Source of the DNA: JALEFZ01 sp039817415 | GTDB taxonomy: Bacteria > Bacteroidota > Bacteroidia > J057 | NCBI GenBank assembly: GCA_039817415.1 | Contig: JBCBVV010000038.1 | Location: 1-63,978, forward strand | Direction of reading: 5' to 3' | DNA length: 63,978 nt | Shown here: positions 43,052-52,264 of the stretch, piece after piece | Position numbering within the stretch: position 1 is the stretch's first letter | Layout: each line of letters begins with the position of its first letter | Position numbers and translations under genes: made by a program | Notes under the pieces: generated by a model | The model's input: the letters and a program-made list of their open reading frames with translations, nothing else | Told to the model about the DNA's origin: nothing | Databases searched by the model: none

Positions 43052-44482
43052 ATGAACATTCAGGAACTTTCTGCACTAGCGCAAGCTTATGATGTAAACC
43101 AGTTTAGGTCCATTGGGCATCAGTTCATTGAGATGATGGCTTCTCATCTGGAGAAAGCTGAGAAAGGAGAAGGAGCTAAGGTGATTCCTTACCGATCTCC
43201 TGAGGAGGAATTCAGTTTCTGGCAGCATGATTTTGAGACCAATCAGCGGGGAAGTGCGATGGATTTATTCCAAAAGGTACTTGACCATTCGACCTATGTC
43301 CACCATCCTAACTGCATGGGGCATCAGATTGCAGTTCCAGCCTTGACGGCTTCCTTCGCAGGGATGATGTCAGATATTCTAGCCAATGGAACAGGGGTAT
43401 TTGAAATGGGGATGTCCTCCAATGGGCTGGAAAGATTGATTTGTGAGTTCATGGCCAAGGCGATTGGCTTTGATGAAAAAGCAGGAGGCTTTATGACCTC
43501 TGGGGGAACGCTAGCCAATCTGACTTCACTTTTAGCAGCTAGGAAAGCCAAAAGTCCGACCAATGTGTGGGATGAAGGACATGCAGAAAAGCTGGCAGTT
43601 ATGGTGTCGGAAGAAGCACACTATTGCATTGATAGAGCAGCGAGGATCATGGGAATGGGTTCAGAGGGTATCATCAAGGTTCCTGTAGACGACCAATTCA
43701 AGATCAGAATAGATTTATTAGAGGAGTATTACCAAAGGGCATTTGAGAAAGGGCAAACTGTGATAGCCTTGATTGGATGTGCTTCCTCGACTGCAACAGG
43801 ATCTTACGATGACCTGCAAGCGTTGGGGCAGTTCGCTCAAGAAAAAGATCTTTGGTATCATGTTGACGGCGCACATGGTGGGGGCGTGGTTTTCTCAGAA
43901 CAGTATGGATATTTGGGCAAGGGAATGGAAATGGCGGATTCAGTGGTGATAGATTTTCACAAAATGTTGATGTCTCCTGCTTTGACTACAGCTCTTATTT
44001 TTAAGAGAGGTGCGGACGCTTACAAGACATTCCAGCAGAAAGCTCAATATTTGTGGGATTCCGAGCAATCACTAGAATGGTACAATTCTGGCAAGAGAAC
44101 TTTTGAATGTACCAAATTGATGATGAGCATCAAGGTATATTCCATTCTAAGGACTCATGGGAGTCAGGTATTCAGGGAGAACATAGACCTGCTTTATAAC
44201 AAAGCCCGGAGGTTTGCCCAAATCGTCAAGGACCGCACAGACTTTGAATTGGCCATTGACCCTGAAGCCAACATCATAAACTACAGATATATCCTTTGTC
44301 CTGAAGAGGATAGAAATGCACTCAATACCCGTATTCGCCAGCAATTGGTGGAGGAAGGGGATTTTTATATTGTTCAGACGACGATCAATGGAAAGAAATA
44401 CCTACGGTCGTCTATCATGAACCCACGTACAGAGGAGGAGCACTTTGTGGCCCTACTAGATCGCCTCGCTTCCCTTGCATAG
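43052..44482 (+). CDS. PLP-dependent amino-acid decarboxylase, group II
   Basis: A 476-aa PLP decarboxylase of the aromatic-L-amino-acid/glutamate decarboxylase fold. The PLP lysine is in IDFHKMLM (about residue 303; usual motif is D-P-H-K, here D-F-H-K), with the preceding YHVDGAHGGGV (Asp binding the pyridine nitrogen). It could remove CO2 from an aromatic or acidic amino acid, or act as an aminotransferase-like enzyme; the substrate is not readable. Probably regulated by the divergent LysR gene. Closed by an intrinsic terminator. Confidence 0.88.
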   Translation: MNIQELSALAQAYDVNQFRSIGHQFIEMMASHLEKAEKGEGAKVIPYRSPEEEFSFWQHDFETNQRGSAMDLFQKVLDHSTYVHHPNCMGHQIAVPALTASFAGMMSDILANGTGVFEMGMSSNGLERLICEFMAKAIGFDEKAGGFMTSGGTLANLTSLLAARKAKSPTNVWDEGHAEKLAVMVSEEAHYCIDRAARIMGMGSEGIIKVPVDDQFKIRIDLLEEYYQRAFEKGQTVIALIGCASSTATGSYDDLQALGQFAQEKDLWYHVDGAHGGGVVFSEQYGYLGKGMEMADSVVIDFHKMLMSPALTTALIFKRGADAYKTFQQKAQYLWDSEQSLEWYNSGKRTFECTKLMMSIKVYSILRTHGSQVFRENIDLLYNKARRFAQIVKDRTDFELAIDPEANIINYRYILCPEEDRNALNTRIRQQLVEEGDFYIVQTTINGKKYLRSSIMNPRTEEEHFVALLDRLASLA

Positions 44483-44511
44483 AGTTATTGCTAAATATTT
44501 CACTACAACTG

Positions 44512-44544
44512 GGACCGTTTCACGTGTTGGAATGGTCCTTTTTT
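44512..44544 (+). terminator. Intrinsic terminator
   Basis: GGACCGTTTC with GGAATGGTCC (two mismatches) and a T run. Ends the decarboxylase gene. Confidence 0.7.
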
Positions 44545-45022
44545 ATTCTCCTAGCTTGAAGTCCGATTTACCCCCTTTTTTCTCTACCAGGCGGGTATCC
44601 TTGATGACCATTTTTTGGGATAAGGCCTTACACATATCATAGACAGTTAAAGCAGCTACACTACATCCTGTCAAGGCTTCCATTTCTACCCCCGTTTTTC
44701 CCTTGAGTTTAACGGTACAATCTATTTGAATGTGCTCCTCATCCACTGCCTCAATCTTAAAATTGATACCGGTAAGGGCTAGCGGATGACATAAGGGGAT
44801 CAAATCCCAGGTGCGTTTAACCGCCATGGTTCCTGCAATGATCGCAGTTTGAAATACTGGACCTTTGGGCATGTTGATTTCCTCGCCTTCTAATTGGGCC
44901 ATGACGTCTTTCCCAAGGAACATGAAAGTCCTTGCGGTGGCCGTTCTTTTGGTTATGTCTTTGTGGCCGACATCTACCATCCCGGGATTGTTGTCAGCGT
45001 CTAGGTGTGAGAATTGAGACAT
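44543..45022 (-). CDS. moaC: Cyclic pyranopterin monophosphate synthase
   Basis: A 159-aa MoaC, the second step of molybdenum cofactor synthesis, converting the 3',8-cyclo-GTP product of MoaA to cyclic pyranopterin monophosphate. Signature segments: PLCHPLALTG, GKTGVEMEALTGCSVAAL, VYDMCKAL. Full length for the family. No other moa gene is next to it. 86 bp downstream of the murQ gene. Confidence 0.95.
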   Translation of the reverse strand: MSQFSHLDADNNPGMVDVGHKDITKRTATARTFMFLGKDVMAQLEGEEINMPKGPVFQTAIIAGTMAVKRTWDLIPLCHPLALTGINFKIEAVDEEHIQIDCTVKLKGKTGVEMEALTGCSVAALTVYDMCKALSQKMVIKDTRLVEKKGGKSDFKLGE

Positions 45023-45108
45023 CTGTCTAAGATCAAGTTTGAATAAAGAGAAGGAATAAGAGACTCATATGTTTGAACTACTTTACAAACCTATGCGTCT
45101 CTAAGCAA

Positions 45109-45921
45109 TTAGGAATTGTGGTGGGCATCAACAGCCTCTCTCACACTTCCATGTTTGAGCAACATATTCTTGGCTTCTTCATATTCAAGGTCCGTATCTT
45201 CCATGACCATACGAGTTCCTCTGTCCACCAATTTGTTATTGGCCAATTGCATATCTACCATTTTGTTGCCCCTTACCCTGCCTAAACGAATCATCACAGA
45301 GGTAGAAATCATATTCAGAATCAGTTTTTGTGCTGTTCCTGCCTTCATGCGTGTACTTCCAGTTACGAATTCAGGTCCTACAACAGCCACAATGGGATGA
45401 TCGACAAGCTCGCTAAGCGGAGCCCCATCATTACAGGTGATTCCTGCGGTTACAATTCCTTGTTCTTTGGCTTTTTCGATCGCGCCGAGTACATAAGGGG
45501 TTGTACCTGAAGCTGTGATGCCAATCACCACATCACCTGCATTTACCTTGTGCTCTTGAAGGTCTTTCCATCCCATTTCCCTGCTGTCCTCTGCAAACTC
45601 AACCGCTTTGCGAATGGCTGAGTCACCCCCTGAGATTAAGCCTATGACCCAACCATGAGGAACCCCAAAAGTGGGAGGACATTCTGAGGCATCTACAATG
45701 CCAAGTCTGCCACTGGTCCCACTTCCCATGTAAAAAAGCCTTCCGCCCTCCTTCATTTTACTATACACGACCTCAGCGACTTTTTCTATTTGTGGCAGGA
45801 TTCCTGCAAGAATATTAGGGACTTTCTGGTCTTCCTTGTTCATATGTTGGAGAAGTTCCAGCGTAGACATTTTGTCCAAATCATTGTAGAGCGAAGATTG
45901 TTCAGTAGTTTTTTTGCTCAT
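45109..45921 (-). CDS. murQ: N-acetylmuramic acid 6-phosphate etherase
   Basis: A 270-aa SIS-domain lyase that splits the lactyl ether of MurNAc-6-phosphate in cell-wall recycling. Signatures: MGSGTSGRLGIVDASECPPT, ISGGDSAIRKAVE, ITASGTTPYVLGAI, GSTRMKAGTAQK. The ATG at 45921 begins MSKKTTEQSSLYND; an upstream frame adds 12 residues with no similarity. No MurNAc kinase or PTS gene is next to it. Confidence 0.95.
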   Translation of the reverse strand: MSKKTTEQSSLYNDLDKMSTLELLQHMNKEDQKVPNILAGILPQIEKVAEVVYSKMKEGGRLFYMGSGTSGRLGIVDASECPPTFGVPHGWVIGLISGGDSAIRKAVEFAEDSREMGWKDLQEHKVNAGDVVIGITASGTTPYVLGAIEKAKEQGIVTAGITCNDGAPLSELVDHPIVAVVGPEFVTGSTRMKAGTAQKLILNMISTSVMIRLGRVRGNKMVDMQLANNKLVDRGTRMVMEDTDLEYEEAKNMLLKHGSVREAVDAHHNS

Positions 45922-46153
45922 GAAGGTTTTTTGAAAATACGAATGGAAAAGGCCCAAAGCGCCTTGGGACTACACCCAAATATATAGACATTCTGCCTCC
46001 TTCTAAGGAAAGCAAGATATTTTCCTGATCTATTACGAAAATGGGGCCAGAAATCTTAATTTGAATTGCCTATTAACCTAAATATAAAGGGTCGAAGGGT
46101 GGTTACTTTAACCTGATCATGACCTATCCCTTTGGCTGATATACTACTATAAG

Positions 46154-48022
46154 ATGAAAAGACTCATTCTTCTATCGTTCTTGCTTCCCCTTTCCTTGGC
46201 TCTGTTAGCTCAAAGCACTTATACTTCTTCTGATTATGGTGCGGTAAGTGATACCTTTGTCATTTCGACGGTGAACTCAGGTTTGGGCTCCTTGGACTTC
46301 GCGGCTACCGGTGCCAACTTTAGCTGGAACTTTGATTCCCTCGATATTTTTGATCAAAATACCATTCGCATAGAAGATCCTGACAACACAGGATATTACC
46401 TGACATGGTTTACGGGATGTCTCCTTAATGGAGGAAGCATTTTCAATTGCCCTGGGACCTGGGCAGCTTCGACCAACCAGGCAATTGGCGAATTTGATTC
46501 TCTCGGGCTAGGTGGTATTCAATTGAGTGGCGCTACCACCTTTTACCGAAAAACTTCTACCACCTACGAAGCGACCATTTATGGAGTGAGCGTAGGCATT
46601 GGCGGCTTCTCTTTGCCGCTTGCAGTGGATTATGAAAAAATAGATACTATCTACCAGTTCCCGCTTAATTATCTGGATGTTGACTCCTCGGAATCTCGTT
46701 TGGTGTTTGAGGCTTCCAATGGCGGACAGGGAATTACGAATATCCAAGATCAGAAAAGGGTAAATGAAGTTGATGGTTGGGGAAGCTTGACCACTCCATT
46801 TAAGAGTTACCCTTCTGTCTTAAGAATGAAAACGCTCCTATTCAATGCAGATACACTCATTTTGAATGGAACTACAATTCCAACCAATACTACAGCGGTG
46901 GAATATAAGTGGTTTGATCCTGCTACGGGGTATCCTGTCATGATCGCTCGTGGGAATCAGACCTTCTTAGGAGAAATTATCACCTCTGTAGAATTTGTCG
47001 ATACCTTAAGATGCTTGGAGCCGAATGCTTCCTTCTTGTTTTTCCCTCCTGTTGCCTTTGTAGACAGTACAACAGGTGTAGCAACTATCAATTTCCTTAA
47101 CCAGAGTGGCAATAGTGATTTATTTACCTGGAACTTTGGGGATGGTACATCTTCCTCCAGCCAAAATCCAAACAAAGAATTTGCGCCAGGGGTATATTTG
47201 GTGGAATTGATTGCTTGCAACTCGAGATGTCTGCCCCTTCTCTGTGATACAACCTTCTTGCCTGTAACGGTCTTGAATCCTTTCGCACCCGTTGCCTTAT
47301 TTTCTACCAATCCTGCGGATGCTTGCGTGAATACACCCGTTACTTTCATCAATAACAGTTTCAACGGACAATCCTACGCCTGGGACTTTGGTGATAATGT
47401 AGGAACGAGTACTGCAGAAGAACCTACTTACACCTATACAGCAACAGGTAGCTATGAGGTAAGACTGATCATTACCAATGGGCAGTTTAGGGATACCACC
47501 ACCAATACAATTGTAGTCAACGATCTTCCCAATCCTGATTTGGGGCAGGACACGCTGTTTTTAGCTGTCAATGCTTCTCAAGCATTGACGCCAGGAACTT
47601 TCCAAAATTACGTATGGTCATCGGGGGATACAGATCCTTCCATTTTGATTGATGGGCAGCAAATTGGCGTGGATACGGTGATCTATTGGGTTGATGTGAT
47701 GGATGGAAATGACTGTATGGCTAGAGATTCAGTTGTGGTGATTGTTACGCCAGCGACTTCTGTAGAGGAAAGGGCCCCAGTGAATATCCAGTTGTATCCC
47801 AACCCAGTTTCTGAAAATCTATATGTTGTCATTCCTCAGGAGGTCAACTCTGTCCTAAGCTGTCAAATCACAGACCTAAGAGGTAAGGTGATTCACCAGC
47901 AAAAAATGAGACGAGGCAGGACGTACCAAGTGGCTGTAGATACGTGGCCTTTAGGATTTTACCTGATTAGGCTTCAGGGAGAAGGGGTAAATGTAACCAA
48001 GAAATTCCTTATTGAAGATTAG
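46154..48022 (+). CDS. PKD-domain protein secreted by type IX system
   Basis: A 622-aa exported protein. Signal peptide ends LLAQ (about residue 20). Two PKD domains are visible around residues 300-450 (FTWNFGDGTSSSSQNPNKEF and YAWDFGDNVGTSTAEEPTYTY). The last ~75 residues are a type IX type A sorting domain: LYPNPVSENLYV, ITDLRGKVIHQQ, then PLGFYLIRLQ and a basic end. It is therefore exported through the outer membrane and probably held on the surface. The N-terminal ~290 residues are beta-rich with no recognised enzyme motif. Confidence 0.9.
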   Translation: MKRLILLSFLLPLSLALLAQSTYTSSDYGAVSDTFVISTVNSGLGSLDFAATGANFSWNFDSLDIFDQNTIRIEDPDNTGYYLTWFTGCLLNGGSIFNCPGTWAASTNQAIGEFDSLGLGGIQLSGATTFYRKTSTTYEATIYGVSVGIGGFSLPLAVDYEKIDTIYQFPLNYLDVDSSESRLVFEASNGGQGITNIQDQKRVNEVDGWGSLTTPFKSYPSVLRMKTLLFNADTLILNGTTIPTNTTAVEYKWFDPATGYPVMIARGNQTFLGEIITSVEFVDTLRCLEPNASFLFFPPVAFVDSTTGVATINFLNQSGNSDLFTWNFGDGTSSSSQNPNKEFAPGVYLVELIACNSRCLPLLCDTTFLPVTVLNPFAPVALFSTNPADACVNTPVTFINNSFNGQSYAWDFGDNVGTSTAEEPTYTYTATGSYEVRLIITNGQFRDTTTNTIVVNDLPNPDLGQDTLFLAVNASQALTPGTFQNYVWSSGDTDPSILIDGQQIGVDTVIYWVDVMDGNDCMARDSVVVIVTPATSVEERAPVNIQLYPNPVSENLYVVIPQEVNSVLSCQITDLRGKVIHQQKMRRGRTYQVAVDTWPLGFYLIRLQGEGVNVTKKFLIED

Positions 48023-48079
48023 TCGGATGGAAGAAAGGGAGTAGAGATCTATCTTCCCTCTAAAATTAAAAATAGCAAA

Positions 48080-48118
48080 TGTGGCAGTCCTATTTGTCGG
48101 GACTGCCACATGATTTTT
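48080..48118 (+). terminator. Intrinsic terminator
   Basis: An 11-bp perfect stem (TGTGGCAGTCC with GGACTGCCACA), 9-nt loop, then six T a few bases on. Ends the PKD/T9SS gene. Confidence 0.85.
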
Positions 48119-48212
48119 TGGTAGGTGCAGCATATCTTGTGGTTGTTGCGTTAACAACAAAGAGGAAGTCATGCAGCTTCCCCTAAGTAACCATCAATAA
48201 GAGGCACACACC

Positions 48213-48368
48213 ATGAAGGCACTTTTTTTGTCTCTTCTATCATTCCTCTATTCTCCTATTCCCAAAGTCTTTATTTGCTCAGGCTACAAGATAAAGGAAA
48301 GGCCAGGCACCAACAGGAGATTGGGATTCAATACCTCATCCTCTGTTCATGTCCGACCCTTTATATAA
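48213..48368 (+). CDS. Possible small secreted peptide or gene remnant
   Basis: A 51-codon frame: an ATG with an N-terminal hydrophobic stretch (MKALFLSLLSFLYSPIPKV), a Cys (VFICSG) and a basic end. The start has an acceptable leader. It could be a small secreted peptide, or the start of a larger secreted gene whose frame is broken: the +2 frame keeps a signal-like end. No similarity recognised. Confidence 0.25.
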   Translation: MKALFLSLLSFLYSPIPKVFICSGYKIKERPGTNRRLGFNTSSSVHVRPFI

Positions 48369-48385
48369 TATCTTCTTAGTTAAGG

Positions 48386-50041
48386 CTAAACCTGTAATAC
48401 GCCTGGATTGAAAGGCTTCATGTCGGGATTTTCATTGGCCATTTCAATTCCCATAGAGATGATTTCTCTTGTTTTCAAGGGATCAATGATGCCATCTACC
48501 CAAAGCCTAGCCGCTCCATAATAGGGCGACATCTGTTCATTGTAACGATCAGTAATATCCTTGAGGAGCTGTTTTTCTACTGCAGGATCGATCTCTTTCC
48601 CTTTCTTCTTCAAGGAGGAAACTTGAATCTGAAGGAGGGTTTTTGCAGCTGTTTCCCCACCCATCACAGCAATCTGAGCAGAAGGCCAGGCGAAAATCAG
48701 CCTGGGATCGTAAGCTTTCCCACACATGGCATAATTACCTGCACCGAAGGAATTCCCTACAATAAAGGTAAACTTGGGTACCACGGAATTTGAAACGGCA
48801 TTGACCATTTTTGCGCCATCCTTGATGATGCCCCCTTGTTCAGAACGACTTCCGACCATGAAGCCAGTTACATCTTGTAAGAAGATCAAGGGAATTTTCT
48901 TCTGGTTGCAGTTCATCACAAAGCGAGCGGCTTTGTCAGCAGAATCGGAGTAGATCACACCGCCGAATTGCATTTCTCCCTTACCAGATTTGATGATCTC
49001 GCGTTGGTTGGCCACGATGCCGACCGCCCAACCATCGACTCTTGCATAGCCACAAAGGATAGACTGGCCATAGTCAGATTTGTATTCATCCCAAGAACCG
49101 TTGTCAATGACACGCTCAAGGATGTCTTTCATGTTATAGGGCTTTGCTCGGCTTGCAGGCATGATGCCCATGATTTCTTTGGGGTCTTTAGCGGGGGATT
49201 TAGGTTTTTCTCTGTTGAAGCCTGCTTTAGGTTTGTCGCCCAGTTTGGAAACAAGGGAACGTATTTTTTCCAAACAACTTTTGTCATCTGGCATTTTATA
49301 ATCGACTACGCCAGATATCTCAGAGTGCATGGTCGCGCCACCTAGTGTTTCTATATCCACATCCTCGCCAATGGCAGACTTTACTAGATAGGGACCTGCC
49401 AAGAAGACAGAGCCAGTACCCTCTACAATGAGGGTTTCATCACTCATGATAGGTAAATAGGCACCACCTGCAACACAAGGCCCCATGATGGCAGCAATCT
49501 GAGGAATCCCCATGCTGGAAATCACAGCGTTGTTTCGGAATATTCTACCAAAGTGCTCCTTGTCTGGAAATATTTCATCTTGCATCGGAAGGAAAACCCC
49601 CGCACTATCAACTAGGTAGATCAGCGGGAGTCGGTTTTCCATGGCAATCTCTTGTGCTCTCAGGTTTTTCTTTCCTGTCATGGGGAACCAAGCACCTGCT
49701 TTTACGGTCGCATCATTCGCTACGATCATGCACAGCCTTCCTTCGACGCGGCCAATACCAGTAACCACTCCAGCTGAAGGGGCGCCTTTTTGAGCTTCAT
49801 ACATGCCATGAGCAGCTAAGGCTCCTATTTCCCACCACTGTTCTTTGCTATCCAATAGAAGGCTAATTCGTTCGCGGACGGGGAGTTTGCCTTTTTTGAT
49901 GTGTTTGGCCATGGATTTTTCTCCACCACCTTGGTAAATTCTTTTGAGGTGTCCATGTAGGTGTCGGAGAAGTTCGCGGTTGTGGTCTTCGTTTGAATTG
50001 TAGACCATATCATCCGCCTTAAAGGAAGAGGTATACTTCAC
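48386..50041 (-). CDS. Acyl-CoA carboxylase beta subunit, MCC-like
   Basis: A 551-aa carboxyltransferase subunit. Signatures: RERISLLLDS, LVDSAGVFLPMQDEIFPDKE (typical of methylcrotonyl-/geranyl-CoA carboxylase beta subunits), GPCVAGGAYLPIMSDE, VTGFMVGSRSEQGGI and GNSFGAGNYAMCGKAYDPR. The GTG start at 50041 gives KYTSSFKADDMVYNSNEDHN, which matches typical N-termini in the family; the ATG at 50008 would be shorter. The alpha (biotin carboxylase) subunit is not adjacent. Leucine breakdown is the likely role. Confidence 0.9.
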   Translation of the reverse strand: MKYTSSFKADDMVYNSNEDHNRELLRHLHGHLKRIYQGGGEKSMAKHIKKGKLPVRERISLLLDSKEQWWEIGALAAHGMYEAQKGAPSAGVVTGIGRVEGRLCMIVANDATVKAGAWFPMTGKKNLRAQEIAMENRLPLIYLVDSAGVFLPMQDEIFPDKEHFGRIFRNNAVISSMGIPQIAAIMGPCVAGGAYLPIMSDETLIVEGTGSVFLAGPYLVKSAIGEDVDIETLGGATMHSEISGVVDYKMPDDKSCLEKIRSLVSKLGDKPKAGFNREKPKSPAKDPKEIMGIMPASRAKPYNMKDILERVIDNGSWDEYKSDYGQSILCGYARVDGWAVGIVANQREIIKSGKGEMQFGGVIYSDSADKAARFVMNCNQKKIPLIFLQDVTGFMVGSRSEQGGIIKDGAKMVNAVSNSVVPKFTFIVGNSFGAGNYAMCGKAYDPRLIFAWPSAQIAVMGGETAAKTLLQIQVSSLKKKGKEIDPAVEKQLLKDITDRYNEQMSPYYGAARLWVDGIIDPLKTREIISMGIEMANENPDMKPFNPGVLQV

Positions 50042-50136
50042 GTGTAATCTTAATTTAGCTTTTTGAGTGCAGGTAAATTAGGCAAAATGGCGACTGTTTC
50101 AAATTGAAGAATAGCCCGTTCTTCTGCCTGTAAGGA

Positions 50137-50170
50137 TAAAAAAAATGGCAAGAGCATACCCCTTGCCATT
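50137..50170 (-). terminator. Intrinsic terminator
   Basis: Minus-strand stem AATGGCAAG with CTTGCCATT, 9-nt loop, then eight T. It follows the thioredoxin-like gene. Confidence 0.85.
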
Positions 50171-50189
50171 CCAGATGATCATCTAGGTT

Positions 50190-51368
50190 TTATTTAGAAG
50201 AACGGATTTCTTCCAGAAGCTTTTCAGTTCCTGAAACGTCCTCTCCATTTTCTTTTCCTTTCTCAATAGCTTCAAGTGCCATTTTTTCCGCCTTTTTCTT
50301 TTTGCCATTCGCATAACAAAGAGCAGCTAGCGTATCCATGTAGGTATATTCAGGAGAAATCTCGACGGCTTTCTTGGCCCATTTACAGGCTTTTTTCAAT
50401 AGGTCAGGATCCTTCGTTTTCTCATAGAAGGCCCAGGCTACTGCATTGATCATTCTTGGATTCTGAACATCAAAGTTGTCAAAGTATGCCTCCGCCGCTT
50501 CAAACATCTTAGCTTCGTTGTCAGGTGTTTTTTCAGCAACAAAGAAGTAGTAAGTCAATTTTGTCTCGGCTAGGTACTCCTGTGTTTTCTCCCCAGAAAA
50601 GTACTTTCCAAACCGTTTACCGAGGGCATCATAATCAATACTAGGCTGACGGAAGATGCCTGCCATACATATGTTTTTGAAGAGACCGTTTACATCTTCT
50701 TCCCCTATGACCTCATTGAAGTGAGCTCTGTTTTTCAGGATATGGTCAAAATATGGATCATCTTCTTTTTGTGTTACTTTGAAGATCAGTTCCGTATTTT
50801 CTTTGGTCAGCAAATCGGACTGGGTTTCGAAATAAGCTTTGGAAATATCACCTAGTTCTGGCATGTAGTTGTCCAAAGCTACCACGGTTAGGTTTCTTAG
50901 GAAGTCGGGATCACGCTCTCCCTTATTAAACTTAGCCATTTGAGGCCCTATTTGCTTCTTAGGGTCCATGGCTTCTTCACCAAGTGCAACAAACTTTACG
51001 GCGTCTCTTGAGCCAATGGCTTGATGGATCAATTCTCCTTCTCCATTGATGAACAAGAGGGAAGGGTAGGCGCGGACGCCATATGTAAGGGCAAGGTCGG
51101 GACCTTCTCCTTTTTCCATGTCCATTTTGACATTGATGAAGTTTTTGTTGTAAAACTCGCCTACTTTTTCCTCTGGGAATACATTGGCAGTCATCCATTT
51201 ACAAGGACCACACCAAGTAGTGTAGGCATCCATGAAGATCATTTTATCTTCGGCTTTGGCCTTGGCTAGTGCATCGGCCCAGCTACCGTGTTCGAATTGA
51301 ATTCCTTCCTGGGCAAATAGACCGGAAAGACTAAGGATCATTAATCCTACAAAAGCAAGTTGTTTCAT
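50190..51368 (-). CDS. Exported thioredoxin-domain protein
   Basis: A 392-aa exported protein. Signal peptide ends about residue 20 (LFAQ). The thioredoxin-like domain carries the C-x2-C redox motif TTWCGPCKWM (Cys53, Cys56) and the cis-Pro loop RAYPSLLFINGEG. The C-terminal ~220 residues are helical with TPR-like repeats (WAKKAVEISPEYTYMDTLAALCYANGKKKKAEKMALEA). It probably reduces disulfides or supports cytochrome/secreted-protein maturation in the periplasm. Single gene. Confidence 0.88.
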   Translation of the reverse strand: MKQLAFVGLMILSLSGLFAQEGIQFEHGSWADALAKAKAEDKMIFMDAYTTWCGPCKWMTANVFPEEKVGEFYNKNFINVKMDMEKGEGPDLALTYGVRAYPSLLFINGEGELIHQAIGSRDAVKFVALGEEAMDPKKQIGPQMAKFNKGERDPDFLRNLTVVALDNYMPELGDISKAYFETQSDLLTKENTELIFKVTQKEDDPYFDHILKNRAHFNEVIGEEDVNGLFKNICMAGIFRQPSIDYDALGKRFGKYFSGEKTQEYLAETKLTYYFFVAEKTPDNEAKMFEAAEAYFDNFDVQNPRMINAVAWAFYEKTKDPDLLKKACKWAKKAVEISPEYTYMDTLAALCYANGKKKKAEKMALEAIEKGKENGEDVSGTEKLLEEIRSSK

Positions 51369-51617
51369 TGAAGGCTTGTTTGGGTGTCTTGAGATATCAA
51401 TTTATCTATTCTTGTATCTCCGTGAAAATCAGTTACCCTAAATAAAGTCAAATTCTGGGAATCAGGTAGGCTTGGAGGACATTTCGGCTATTCGGAGCAC
51501 TAAATTCCTAGGATTCCCAACTTTAGCGCATACTTCACTATCTTTCAACTATATGTATTCCTCGGGAATAGGAATATTTTTCTACAAGAATGATTCTTTC
51601 TTCTATCTTATGTACCT

Positions 51618-52208
51618 ATGGCTAAGGGAAAATTCAACTTAGATCGTTCTGATATCATTGCTATCATGGCATTGGTTGTGAGTTTGGGGGCTATGTTTGT
51701 CTCCGTCCTTCAAACCAACATTTTGAAGGAACAGCAGCAAATCATGGCTGGCCAACAAGATATCATGGCTTCTCAGCTGGAAGGCTCAGTCTGGCCCTAC
51801 CTCAAAACAAAAATTTCACTGGTTCAGGAAGAGTCGGAGGATACGGGAGAAACCTTAACTTCCATTACCTATACGCTTAAGAACAAAGGGGTGGGACCTG
51901 CCAAGATTACATCATTTAACCTCATGATAGGCGATTCTTCTATCACCTCCTTCGTAGATTTCTTCGACTATCTTCGAGAGGCCATTGGCGAGGAAAACAT
52001 GAAGGGAGTTACTTTTTCCTTGCCTAATGGTTCAGTTTTGGCCGCTGGGGAAGTTCATGCTATCTATACCCTAAAATATCCTGCGGACTTGGAGGTGGAC
52101 AAGTCTTTAGTCGCTTCAATAGGGAAGACGAAGCTCTGCTATTGCTCAATTTATGATAAGTGTTATGGCGCCTGTGAGGAAGAAGTACCTAGCGATTCAT
52201 CCAAATAA
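51618..52208 (+). CDS. Membrane-anchored protein with Cys-rich end
   Basis: A 196-aa protein with one N-terminal membrane segment (about residues 12-33, IAIMALVVSLGAMFVSVLQ). The rest is beta-rich and presumably periplasmic (ITYTLKNKGVGPAKITSF). Near the C-terminus four Cys occur in LCYCSIYDKCYGACEEE, a compact cluster suitable for two disulfides or metal binding. Family not recognised. Alone between the thioredoxin-like protein and the flippase-like protein, both in the opposite direction. Confidence 0.6.
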   Translation: MAKGKFNLDRSDIIAIMALVVSLGAMFVSVLQTNILKEQQQIMAGQQDIMASQLEGSVWPYLKTKISLVQEESEDTGETLTSITYTLKNKGVGPAKITSFNLMIGDSSITSFVDFFDYLREAIGEENMKGVTFSLPNGSVLAAGEVHAIYTLKYPADLEVDKSLVASIGKTKLCYCSIYDKCYGACEEEVPSDSSK

Positions 52209-52264
52209 CAGCCATGTCATCCGTACCGACCAAGCCATAATTCGATTCTAAGTAGGCGGCTTTT

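Larger units (their letters stand above)
48023..48385. other. 363-bp gap after the PKD gene
   Basis: Holds the terminator at 48080-48118 and one short frame at 48213-48368 discussed separately. Otherwise nothing recognisable. Confidence 0.5.
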
